This document shows positions 1 through 6,472 of a DNA stretch of 9,723 nt, one piece after another (position 1 is the first letter of the stretch; every line of letters begins with the position of its first letter). The DNA comes from Lentisphaeria bacterium UBA1776. GTDB taxonomy: Bacteria; Verrucomicrobiota; Lentisphaeria; Victivallales; Victivallaceae. Location of the stretch: contig DCGO01000027.1 of NCBI GenBank assembly GCA_002314605.1, forward strand, positions 1 through 9,723, written 5' to 3'. Both the position numbers and the translations under genes were made by a program. The notes under the pieces were generated by a model, which saw nothing but the letters and a program-made list of their open reading frames with translations, was not told where the DNA came from and made no database searches.

Positions 1-14
1 GTGGTGGGGTGCAT
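1..14 (-). CDS. Possible 5' start of the next operon gene (truncated by the window edge)
   Basis: An ATG at 14-12 on the minus strand opens a frame reading Met-His-Pro-Thr before the window ends. A GGAG (22-19) lies 4 nt upstream, slightly closer than usual. It begins 29 nt after the stop of the hydroxyacid dehydrogenase, a spacing that fits the operon. Only four codons are visible, so no function can be given and the start could be fortuitous. Confidence 0.25.
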
Positions 15-43
15 GAGACTCCAGGTGATTTCCGGACGCGAAT

Positions 44-973
44 TCATTTTCCGGCCTGCTCCAGAGATTTGCAGATCTCTTTAATCTTCCGCACGGAACA
101 CTCCCAGAAATTCTTTTCGAAATCGGCGGAGAATGCCGCCGCATGGGGAGTGAGGATCACTTTGTCCTCCTTCAGCAGAGGATTGTCCGCCTTGGGAGGT
201 TCATCACAGAGGACGTCCAGCGCCGCCCCGCCCAGTTTTCCGTTCTTCAGGGCTTCCGCCAGCGCCACCTCATCAATCACCGGGCCCCGGGAAGTGTTCA
301 CCAGCAGGGCATCGGGCTTCATGAGGGCCAGACGCTCCCGGTTGATGATCTTTTCCGTTTCCGGCGTCAGGGGACAGTGTACCGACACAAAATCGCACTG
401 CGGCAGCATTTCCTCCAGCGGGATGGATCCCGCCGCATAGGGGTCGTAATGAAGAACCTTCATGCCGAAGCCGGAAACCATTTTTTCCACCGTCCGGGCG
501 ATGCGGCCGTAGCCCACCAGGCCGAGGGTGCGGCCGGTGAGGTGCCAGTGGGTCTGATTGCCGGAACTGTCCCACTCTCCCCGGCGGACCTGACTGTTGA
601 ACTGAACGATATGCCGGGCCAGTGCAAAAAGCAGAGAGACCGCATGTTCCGCCACGGATTCGGAAATGGATTCCGGGGTGTTCCATGTGGAGAGACCGTG
701 GGCTTTGGCATAATCAAGGGGAAGAGCGTCCATGCCGCTCCCGCTGCGGAAGAGCGCTTTGACTGTCGGAAGTTTGTCCAGCGCCTCGGGCTTCAGCGCC
801 ACATTGGCCCCGAACATCCAGATGATGTCGAACCCCCGGGCGAAAGCGGCCAGTTCCGCCGGATTTTCGCAGCGTTTGCAACTGATGTCGGCGAACTCGC
901 GGATCTTCGCGATGCAACAGGCGGGGATGCGGTCCTCCGCCGCAGAGATCATGGCAACTTTGCACCTACGCAT
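44..973 (-). CDS. D-2-hydroxyacid dehydrogenase, NAD(P)-dependent
   Basis: A 309-residue cytoplasmic oxidoreductase of the D-isomer-specific 2-hydroxyacid dehydrogenase family (phosphoglycerate / glyoxylate-hydroxypyruvate reductase type), expected to interconvert a 2-oxoacid and a D-2-hydroxyacid. Visible signatures: substrate-domain RSGSGMDAL (76-84), SVAEHA helix (106-111), Rossmann glycine motif LVGYGRIA (152-159), an Asp after the second strand (HYDPY, D177) suggesting NAD preference, and the catalytic set Arg229 (NTSRGPVID), Glu258 (DEPP) and His277 (TPHAAA). The length is typical. The frame is open upstream to 1078, but ATG 973 is chosen because the protein then starts like its family and has GGGAG at 985-981, 7 nt away. 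It overlaps the aldolase stop by 8 nt, so the two are probably translationally coupled. A role in reducing a 2-oxoacid made by the aldolase pathway is inferred; the substrate is unknown. Confidence 0.9.
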   Translation of the reverse strand: MRRCKVAMISAAEDRIPACCIAKIREFADISCKRCENPAELAAFARGFDIIWMFGANVALKPEALDKLPTVKALFRSGSGMDALPLDYAKAHGLSTWNTPESISESVAEHAVSLLFALARHIVQFNSQVRRGEWDSSGNQTHWHLTGRTLGLVGYGRIARTVEKMVSGFGMKVLHYDPYAAGSIPLEEMLPQCDFVSVHCPLTPETEKIINRERLALMKPDALLVNTSRGPVIDEVALAEALKNGKLGGAALDVLCDEPPKADNPLLKEDKVILTPHAAAFSADFEKNFWECSVRKIKEICKSLEQAGK

Positions 974-1724
974 TTTCACACTCCCGCTTGAAAGCCCGGA
1001 TCCCGGCGGCCATGGCCCCCCAGTCGCTGGTTCCGGCGAACCAATCGACACCGCGCTCTTTCCAGCGGGGGAAACCACCGGCGGCAGTGCCGAGAATTTT
1101 GCCCGCCTTCTTGACCTTGTGTGCCACTTCGTCGATCACCTTGTTGAGTTCCGGATCGTCCATCTGATTCAGGATCCCCATGCTTCCGGACAGGTCGCAG
1201 GGACCGATGCAGATGCTCCCGATCCCCGGGACTTTCAATATTTTGTCCAGATTCTTCACGGCATCGATATGCTCGATCTGCACAATGACCATGGGCTCGG
1301 TTTCAGAGCGCTTCACATAGTCGAAGAAGTTCTCCGCTCCGTAGCGTGTGGCCCGGCGGACGCCGCAGCCCCGGATGCCCGTTTTCGGGTAACGGCAGGC
1401 CGCCACGGCGGCTTCCGCCTGTTCAGCGGTATTCACCATGGGGATGATGACCGCATCCGGTGCCAGGTCGAGATAAGGTTTGATGAGCATGGGTTCATTG
1501 GCCCGGACCCGGACAAATCCGGCGCAGCCGGTGCCCCGGACGGCGATCAGGTGCTGCATCACTTTTTCGATGGTGTGGGGACAGTGTTCCGCATCGATCC
1601 AGATAAAGTCCATGCCGCAGTCCCCCGCCAGTTCGCTGACGGTGAGGTCCGACAGGGTCACCACACAGCCGAGAGAGATCCTCCCGGTCTTGAGATTGTC
1701 AAAAAAACGATTCTGTTCCAACAT
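966..1724 (-). CDS. HpcH/HpaI family class II aldolase (2-keto-3-deoxy-sugar acid aldolase type)
   Basis: A 252-residue TIM-barrel, metal-dependent aldolase related to HpaI, GarL and RhmA, which cleave 2-keto-3-deoxy acids to pyruvate plus an aldehyde. The family core is complete: FIWIDAEH (40-47), with His47 matching the catalytic His of HpaI; GFVRVRANEP (69-78), with Arg72 as the pyruvate-carboxylate Arg; GIRGCGVRRATRYG (116-129); metal ligands Glu151 (VQIEH) and Asp177 (IGPCDLSGSMG). The length is normal. ATG 1724 has AAAGGA at 1735-1730, 5 nt upstream, overlapping the end of the beta-helix gene 11 nt away. The next gene starts inside its last codons. This enzyme is the best pointer that the operon degrades a uronate, aldonate or deoxy-sugar acid, but the aldehyde product cannot be read from sequence. 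An aldehyde-lyase of similar fold with another 2-oxoacid is possible. Confidence 0.9.
   Translation of the reverse strand: MLEQNRFFDNLKTGRISLGCVVTLSDLTVSELAGDCGMDFIWIDAEHCPHTIEKVMQHLIAVRGTGCAGFVRVRANEPMLIKPYLDLAPDAVIIPMVNTAEQAEAAVAACRYPKTGIRGCGVRRATRYGAENFFDYVKRSETEPMVIVQIEHIDAVKNLDKILKVPGIGSICIGPCDLSGSMGILNQMDDPELNKVIDEVAHKVKKAGKILGTAAGGFPRWKERGVDWFAGTSDWGAMAAGIRAFKRECENA
981..985 (-). promoter_or_regulatory. Ribosome binding site fixing the dehydrogenase start
   Basis: GGGAG lies inside the 3' end of the aldolase gene, 7 nt before ATG 973. It decides between the internal start and the upstream-extended frame, whose extra 35 residues (Pro/Gly/Ser-rich) are out-of-frame aldolase sequence. 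Confidence 0.7.
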
Positions 1725-1735
1725 ATCCGTCCTTT

Positions 1736-3022
1736 CTATTGTCTGCGTTCGCCGCAGGCTTTTTCCAACTGACCTTGAAATATCAGAAACATGGCGTTCC
1801 GTCTCTCCGCAATGCTTCCCTTCACTTCCGCGTCAGACCTGTCCAGCACGAGGCCGGGGGCTCTGGCGACACCTTCATAACCATTTACGCAAAGATTGCT
1901 GAATTTTCCCTTTGCAGGATTTTTGCCGGCAGTGGAAAATCCGGCCCGGGGGACGGTGTTGAAGAACATGCTGTTGAGGATCTCCGCGATGCCAGGAGCC
2001 GTTACATTCAGCACCACGCCTCTGGGGGACTGCCCCAGCACAAAGGTATTTTCCAGCACGTTCTCCGACTTGCCGCACGGAAAGAGATCCACCCCCCGGG
2101 TTTTCTCGATATACACGTTTCTGTGACGGGCCTTTACTTCCTGAATGTGGCAGATCCCGGTGGAATTCCCGATGGAAACATAGTTTTTTACAGTGATCTC
2201 CGCAGCTTCGTGGGCACTCAGACCGTCATCACCGCACTCCACGGCGGCAATGTTCTCAAATACCAGATCCTTCACCTTGCCGTGAATGTTGAATCCGTCG
2301 TTCCAGAAATGGCGGACAATGATATTGCGGAAGATGACATGACTGCAGTGAACATGGCCGCATTCCTGACCGCAGCGGCTGTGACCGCAGTTTTTCTGAC
2401 TGCACGGTGAAGCGATATGCACCCCGGAGATCCGGGAAGGCTCCTCCCATTTTCCGTCAGCAGGGGTCTTCTCTCCATCAGCAAGGCGGAGATAAAACTC
2501 CAGGGGGTGGGGCTTGCGGTTTCCGGGTTCGGGATCCACAACGGTCCATTCTCCGGGATGAAGATCGTCGATCTTCCTGAACGGTGCCGTTTTTCCGGCC
2601 TTGGTGGCGCGCCCCATGAAAACGCCGCGACCGTTGTGGATCATGTAATAACGCGATGCCATATTGCCGGCAATGGACCGTTTCCGGCGGAAAAGCCCCG
2701 GCCGGACCTCCCGCCACGCTTTCATGTCCAGCGGCACGGCGCCGTCAAAGATATTGAAGGAACCGTCGATCACAATGGGCTTGTCCGGAGTCCCTTTCAA
2801 TTCCCCGATATGGAGCATATCCCGGACCGGCGCCCTCCCCGGCAAAATTTTCAGAGTATCTCCTGGACGGAGTTTTTTGACACCCGCCGCAAAATCGTGC
2901 AGCGGCTTCTCTTTTGTACCGGGGTTGTCCTTATTGCCCCGGAAATAGTCCACACAGATCTCCGCTCCGGAAAGAAGCGCTCCGAAAGCCGGCAGGACCA
3001 GGAGCAGCAGGATTGATCTCAT
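1736..3022 (-). CDS. Secreted right-handed parallel beta-helix protein with Cys/His-rich insert
   Basis: A 428-residue exported protein. Residues 1-20 form a signal peptide (MRS, hydrophobic stretch, then SGA before Glu21; no lipobox). The start of the mature protein (VDYFRGNKDNPGTKEKPLHDF...LRPGDTLKILPG) is the classic opening of pectate-lyase-like or chondroitinase-B-like beta-helix proteins. Helical-rung repeats rich in Asn/Ile/Val follow at about 228-350 (IFRNIIVRHFW, LVFENIAAVECGDDGLSAHE, ITVKNYVSIGNSTG, VLENTFVLG). An unusual Cys/His cluster occupies 207-228. ATG 3022 overlaps the symporter stop as ATGA, with GGGGAG at 3036-3031, 8 nt upstream; a longer open frame to 3301 lies inside the symporter gene and is not used. 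It is probably a periplasmic or surface polysaccharide-binding or lyase-like protein, but I see no confident catalytic motif, so activity is not claimed. Confidence 0.85.
   Translation of the reverse strand: MRSILLLLVLPAFGALLSGAEICVDYFRGNKDNPGTKEKPLHDFAAGVKKLRPGDTLKILPGRAPVRDMLHIGELKGTPDKPIVIDGSFNIFDGAVPLDMKAWREVRPGLFRRKRSIAGNMASRYYMIHNGRGVFMGRATKAGKTAPFRKIDDLHPGEWTVVDPEPGNRKPHPLEFYLRLADGEKTPADGKWEEPSRISGVHIASPCSQKNCGHSRCGQECGHVHCSHVIFRNIIVRHFWNDGFNIHGKVKDLVFENIAAVECGDDGLSAHEAAEITVKNYVSIGNSTGICHIQEVKARHRNVYIEKTRGVDLFPCGKSENVLENTFVLGQSPRGVVLNVTAPGIAEILNSMFFNTVPRAGFSTAGKNPAKGKFSNLCVNGYEGVARAPGLVLDRSDAEVKGSIAERRNAMFLIFQGQLEKACGERRQ
3019..3022 (-). other. ATGA stop/start overlap between symporter and beta-helix genes
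   Basis: The beta-helix ATG (3022-3020) and the symporter TGA (3021-3019) share bases. With GGGGAG at 3036-3031 this is a standard termination-reinitiation junction, implying coupled translation of the importer and the exported protein. Confidence 0.85.
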
Positions 3023-5271
3023 GCTTTTTTCTCCCCGTTGTCTCTGGTGACAAAACCCGTATCGCCGGTATCGGCTTTGCGCAATGCCAAATCCTTGAAG
3101 AGCCGCCGCATATCCCGTACCCCGCCCAGAAAGAACCAGACCGTGGTCACCGTACCGAGGGCTCCCGGGATGACCACCATGGTCCAGTAATAATACCGGC
3201 TCCATGCGGCGACACTCCACGACGAGAAGCAGTAATAGATGATCACCGCCAGGAACGTGAAGCCGAAGAGCCAGACAATGCAGTACAGAAATACGCCCCA
3301 CGAAATCAGTTTGTCGCAGAAAGTGTATTCCGGCGAGATCCCCGCCAGTCGCATCAGAAACGACAGCTTCTTTTTCTGCGGCAGCGCCGCTCCGCTCCCC
3401 GGTTCATCGCGGTGCAGCAGGTGATCCAGATCGAATTTCCGGCCCCGGCCCGTCAGCAGCGAAACCAGTACATAGGAGAGCGTCCCCCCGGCCATGGCCA
3501 GAAAGAAGAACTCATAGGAGTTGACCGGGCATTTCACCGGATTCATGTGCCAGACAATGTAGGGGTGAAACGGCCCGGACACACACTCCAGAAATCTGCC
3601 GATGCCCTCCAGCCAGCCCGTTTTCTGCAAAAAGGGATAAACCGTGCCCGCCCAGTTCCGCTGCAGCAGCACGCCGCCGAGGGTGGTCCCGGACCCCACG
3701 AAAAGCGAGGCGAAGGCACCCCAGGTGTTGCCGAACCGGCTGTAAAGCCCGAAGAGCACCACCGGCCCGGCGCCGCCGGCCCAGATGGAGGTCATGATGG
3801 TGATGTAAAGCTGGATGTAGTCCAGCTGGGAGAGCCAGATGGACCCGAAGAAGAACACCATGGCCACCAGCAGTGCCAGACAGCGGATCATGGTCAGCTG
3901 GGACTTCACCGCCATGGGTTTCCCGTACAGCGGCAGGATCACGTCCTGGGAGAGGGTCAAGGCGCTGCTGAACATCTTGGAGTCGTCGGTGGAGATCATC
4001 AGCATGACCAGAAGAAGGGCGAAGACCCCCATCAGCCACTGCGGCAGCATGTGGCGCATGGCCACCGGCAGCATCATCTGGCTGTAAAGGGAACGGAACT
4101 CCTGGAATTTTGCGTTGCCGGAAGCCGAATTCTGTCCGGGAGAAAGGACCTCATGCACCGCTTTGAGATACGGGGTATCCGGATTGCGGCGGTCGGAAAA
4201 TTTGTAATCGAAATTCGTGTCCGGCACCACTTTTCCAGCTGCAGCGTCCAGTTTCTGCCGGGTCCCGGGATCGGCGATGATGTCCTCCGCCACGCCGTGG
4301 ATCAGGCTCTGCCGGATCTCCGTGCCTTTTGCGGCGTGATTGGGGTGGTTCAGCACGGTAATGACCATAATGGCCAGCAGAAGTGTCATAATGGTCGAAA
4401 AACCCTGCCGCCAGTTGCCGAGAACCCCCGCCATTTTCTGCTCATGGGGACTTTTTGCACTGCTGGTGGAGCCGCCGCCGTACCAGATGCCCCGGTTCAG
4501 GATGTCGCGGATAATGACCACCATCAGAGCAAAAATGTTGAAATCCCGCAGTTTGTCAATATCGAACGGGTCCAGAAAACTCTCCCCGGCCACCCGGTTG
4601 GCCATAACTGGAACGATTTCATTATCCCACGAAAAATAGCTCAGCACGTAAATGGTGAAAATGACGAAAATGGGGTAACACATCAGCCCCTGCAGACAGT
4701 CGGTGATGATGAGGGCGATCATGCCGCCGGAAAAAATGATGAACAGCGCCAGGACCAGCGTCACGGCCATGACCACCATAAAAGTGTCAAAGGTCAGCCC
4801 GGCGATCCGGATCTGCGTCGGCCAGTCGAACAAATAGATGTAAACTCGGGCCGCAATGGCCGGACCGATGGTGTTCGTCAGCATCTCCGCAACCGTGCGG
4901 AGGGTCATGGCAAAAGTGCGCAGCCCCCGGTTGTACCGTTTTTCCAGAAATTCCCCCAGCGACAGCACCCGGGTCTGCCGGTAGCGGTAAATGCAGAACC
5001 CGACCAGCGCCAGAAAGGTCCCAAGCGGGATCAGCACCAGGTTCCAGAATCCCAGCGCCAGCCCGGTGCGATAACGGATCTCCACATAAGAAATGAGCGC
5101 CATGAGTCCCAGCGCGGATTCCAGCCCGGCCACGCAGAGAACGTAGCGTCCGGCCAGCCGCCCGGCGGCAAGATAATCCACCACATCCCGGATGAAACGC
5201 CGCACATACAGCGTCATGCCGAGGATCAGTCCCACGCCGGCAAACACCAGCAGCCAACACCAGATACTCAT
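3019..5271 (-). CDS. Sodium:solute symporter (SSS family), long form
   Basis: A 750-residue inner-membrane transporter, probably Na+-coupled import of a sugar or sugar acid. Roughly 13-15 hydrophobic segments are visible (for example 4-23, 43-62, 72-94, 161-181, 183-212, 289-307, 403-427, 460-480, 484-508, 515-536, 586-607, 656-680, 692-716). The family hallmark after the third segment is present (TRVLSLGEFLEKRYNRGLR, 100-118), as are SGGMIALIITDCLQG (181-195) and the STDDSKMFSSALTLSQDV helix (427-444). It is longer than the usual 500-600 residues because of a polar loop at about 308-400 and extra C-terminal segments. ATG 5271 has AAAGGA at 5284-5279, 7 nt away. It follows the oxidoreductase by 68 nt containing a stem-loop and overlaps the beta-helix gene by 4 nt. 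The gene contains no TTA, CTA or TCA codon, which leaves an 881-codon antisense frame open. Substrate unknown. Confidence 0.92.
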   Translation of the reverse strand: MSIWCWLLVFAGVGLILGMTLYVRRFIRDVVDYLAAGRLAGRYVLCVAGLESALGLMALISYVEIRYRTGLALGFWNLVLIPLGTFLALVGFCIYRYRQTRVLSLGEFLEKRYNRGLRTFAMTLRTVAEMLTNTIGPAIAARVYIYLFDWPTQIRIAGLTFDTFMVVMAVTLVLALFIIFSGGMIALIITDCLQGLMCYPIFVIFTIYVLSYFSWDNEIVPVMANRVAGESFLDPFDIDKLRDFNIFALMVVIIRDILNRGIWYGGGSTSSAKSPHEQKMAGVLGNWRQGFSTIMTLLLAIMVITVLNHPNHAAKGTEIRQSLIHGVAEDIIADPGTRQKLDAAAGKVVPDTNFDYKFSDRRNPDTPYLKAVHEVLSPGQNSASGNAKFQEFRSLYSQMMLPVAMRHMLPQWLMGVFALLLVMLMISTDDSKMFSSALTLSQDVILPLYGKPMAVKSQLTMIRCLALLVAMVFFFGSIWLSQLDYIQLYITIMTSIWAGGAGPVVLFGLYSRFGNTWGAFASLFVGSGTTLGGVLLQRNWAGTVYPFLQKTGWLEGIGRFLECVSGPFHPYIVWHMNPVKCPVNSYEFFFLAMAGGTLSYVLVSLLTGRGRKFDLDHLLHRDEPGSGAALPQKKKLSFLMRLAGISPEYTFCDKLISWGVFLYCIVWLFGFTFLAVIIYYCFSSWSVAAWSRYYYWTMVVIPGALGTVTTVWFFLGGVRDMRRLFKDLALRKADTGDTGFVTRDNGEKKA

Positions 5272-5287
5272 GGTCGTGTCCTTTTCC

Positions 5288-5326
5288 GTGATCCTCCCGC
5301 CAGCGGGATCCGGGAGGGAGGATCAC
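5288..5326. other. Intercistronic stem-loop upstream of the symporter
   Basis: GTGATCCTCCC (5288-5298) pairs perfectly over 11 bp with GGGAGGATCAC (5316-5326) around a 17-nt loop that can itself fold further. On the minus strand it is followed by the symporter ribosome binding site, not a U-tract, so it is not a standard terminator. Possible roles are mRNA protection or processing, or control of access to the adjacent site. Confidence 0.7.
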
Positions 5327-5339
5327 CTTGCCGGTTTGC

Positions 5340-6293
5340 TTATTTGGCTGTATCGAAGGAACGGATATCTTCGATGAGGCGGGTCATTTCCACCGCACTC
5401 TGCGCCTTCAGGGGATTCTCTTCTTTGCCGAGGACGGCGTTCATGAAGTGCTCCAGCTCAATATCGAAGGTATTGCGGGTGCCTTTGGGAATATCCACCA
5501 CCCGGAAGCCTTCGCCGACATGCATCACGATCCGGTCCGGGCGCTCGATGCGCATATAGCCGTTTTCGCCCAGCAAAGTGATGGAGAGGTCGCGGAAGCA
5601 GAACTTGGCGGTCTTGTCGCTGTACATGCTCTGGAGCGTGGCGGTCACGTTGTCGCCGTAGTCCACAAGCGCGCATACACCGTCTTCCTTTTCCCAATTG
5701 CGGACATGGGTCAGTTTTGCGGCAAGGACCTTCTTCGGGGGCCTGCCGGTAATGTAGGTGATAAGGTCGAAATCATGGATGGAAAGTTCATACATGGCTC
5801 CGGTGCGGGTCACCCACGCGCCTTCGGGACGGGGGTTGAATTCCTGCTGCTTGGTGGTCACGATGGACCGCAGGGGCCCGATCTCCGGGAAAAGTTTCTT
5901 CGCTTCCTGGAAAATGGGTTCAAAACGCATCTTGAAGCCCACCCCCAGCTGAAGATTCTTTGCTGCCGCCAGTTTCACGAGTTCCTCCCCCTGAGCAACG
6001 TCCATGGTGAGGGGTTTTTCGCAGAAGACCGGAAGACCGCGTTCCAGCAGGGATTTTGTGACTGCATAGTGGGCAAAGGGCGGAGTGACCACGCTTACCG
6101 CGTCCAGATCCGCCGGCAGATCTTTGCTGTCAAAAACCGCCCGAGTGTGATATTTTTCCGCATAGGCTCTGGCCTTCTCTTCCTTGAGGTCGCAGACCGC
6201 CGCAAGCTCTACATCCTCCAGACGGCTCCAGGCCGCACAATGCGCATTACCGATCCCGCCGCATCCCACGACGGCAACTTTGAATTTTCCCAT
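5340..6293 (-). CDS. Gfo/Idh/MocA family oxidoreductase
   Basis: A 317-residue cytoplasmic NAD(P)-dependent sugar or inositol-type dehydrogenase. The N-terminal Rossmann domain begins immediately (KVAVVGCGGIGNAH, 5-18) with CDLKEEKA (34-41) after the second strand; TPPFAHY (70-76) and the signature CEKPL (91-95, catalytic Lys93) follow. The C-terminal substrate domain has GAMYELSIHDFDL (165-177) with catalytic-type His173. The usual D-x3-H Asp is Glu169 here. ATG 6293 is selected over an upstream ATG at 6347 because AAGGAG (6306-6301) stands 7 nt before it and the protein then starts directly at the Rossmann strand. It is preceded by a 179-nt gap after the pseudopilin and followed 68 nt later by the symporter. 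It probably oxidises a hydroxyl of the imported sugar (or reduces a keto sugar) in concert with the TIM-barrel isomerase; these families often pair. Exact substrate unknown. Confidence 0.92.
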   Translation of the reverse strand: MGKFKVAVVGCGGIGNAHCAAWSRLEDVELAAVCDLKEEKARAYAEKYHTRAVFDSKDLPADLDAVSVVTPPFAHYAVTKSLLERGLPVFCEKPLTMDVAQGEELVKLAAAKNLQLGVGFKMRFEPIFQEAKKLFPEIGPLRSIVTTKQQEFNPRPEGAWVTRTGAMYELSIHDFDLITYITGRPPKKVLAAKLTHVRNWEKEDGVCALVDYGDNVTATLQSMYSDKTAKFCFRDLSITLLGENGYMRIERPDRIVMHVGEGFRVVDIPKGTRNTFDIELEHFMNAVLGKEENPLKAQSAVEMTRLIEDIRSFDTAK

Positions 6294-6300
6294 TTTTCTT

Positions 6301-6306
6301 CTCCTT
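6301..6306 (-). promoter_or_regulatory. Ribosome binding site fixing the oxidoreductase start
   Basis: AAGGAG lies 7 nt before ATG 6293. The alternative ATG at 6347 would add 18 residues that read through this site and through the adjacent stem-loop. Confidence 0.8.
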
Positions 6307-6310
6307 TTCA

Positions 6311-6332
6311 TGCCGCAGCGGAAACTGCGGCA
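6311..6332. other. Perfect stem-loop in the oxidoreductase leader
   Basis: TGCCGCAG (6311-6318) and CTGCGGCA (6325-6332) form an uninterrupted 8-bp GC-rich stem with a 6-nt loop, ending only 4 nt from the AAGGAG of the oxidoreductase. On the minus strand no U-tract follows. On the plus strand GTTGTTATTTTT follows, so it could only terminate antisense transcription. Confidence 0.7.
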
Positions 6333-6472
6333 GTTGTTATTTTTCAACCGTGATTTTCAGCATGAAAAATCCCTGACGGGCAGACCCCCAAGTGCGGTCA
6401 AGATGAATACCTGGATCGCAGAGGGCTTCCGGTCCCCGCCGGATCCCGTTTCCGGTTTGCAGTGTTCCGAAC

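Larger units (their letters stand above)
6294..6472. other. Intergenic gap between pseudopilin and oxidoreductase
   Basis: The 179 nt hold a perfect stem-loop next to the oxidoreductase ribosome binding site (described separately). I see no convincing gene. On the minus strand a very short CCC/GGG stem followed by ATTTTT occurs near 6366-6380, too weak to call a terminator. TTGACC at 6401-6396 resembles a -35 box but has no matching -10 at 16-18 nt. Confidence 0.5.

Noticed and set aside
143..1772. Plus-strand frames of 282 and 346 codons (143-991 and 732-1772)
   Set aside because: They are antisense mirrors of the dehydrogenase and aldolase genes, in the same codon register, with no family signature.
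2339..2404. Repeated TGACCGCAG-like units seen on the plus strand as a possible DNA repeat element
   Set aside because: They are explained by the Cys-Gly-His codons of the Cys/His cluster in the beta-helix protein and do not extend beyond it.
3023..3301. 93-codon upstream extension of the beta-helix gene
   Set aside because: It lies inside the symporter coding region and would bury the signal peptide; the ATGA start with GGGGAG is far better.
2914..5559. 881-codon open frame on the plus strand
   Set aside because: It is codon-aligned antisense to the symporter; its product is His/Gln/Gly/Arg/Pro-rich with no domain, while the minus-strand frame has clear transporter helices and motifs.
5328..6353. 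341-codon plus-strand frame
   Set aside because: Codon-aligned antisense of the oxidoreductase; the sense strand carries the EKP and Rossmann motifs.
6396..6401. TTGACC as an internal promoter for the oxidoreductase
   Set aside because: No acceptable -10 hexamer lies 16-18 nt downstream on the minus strand.
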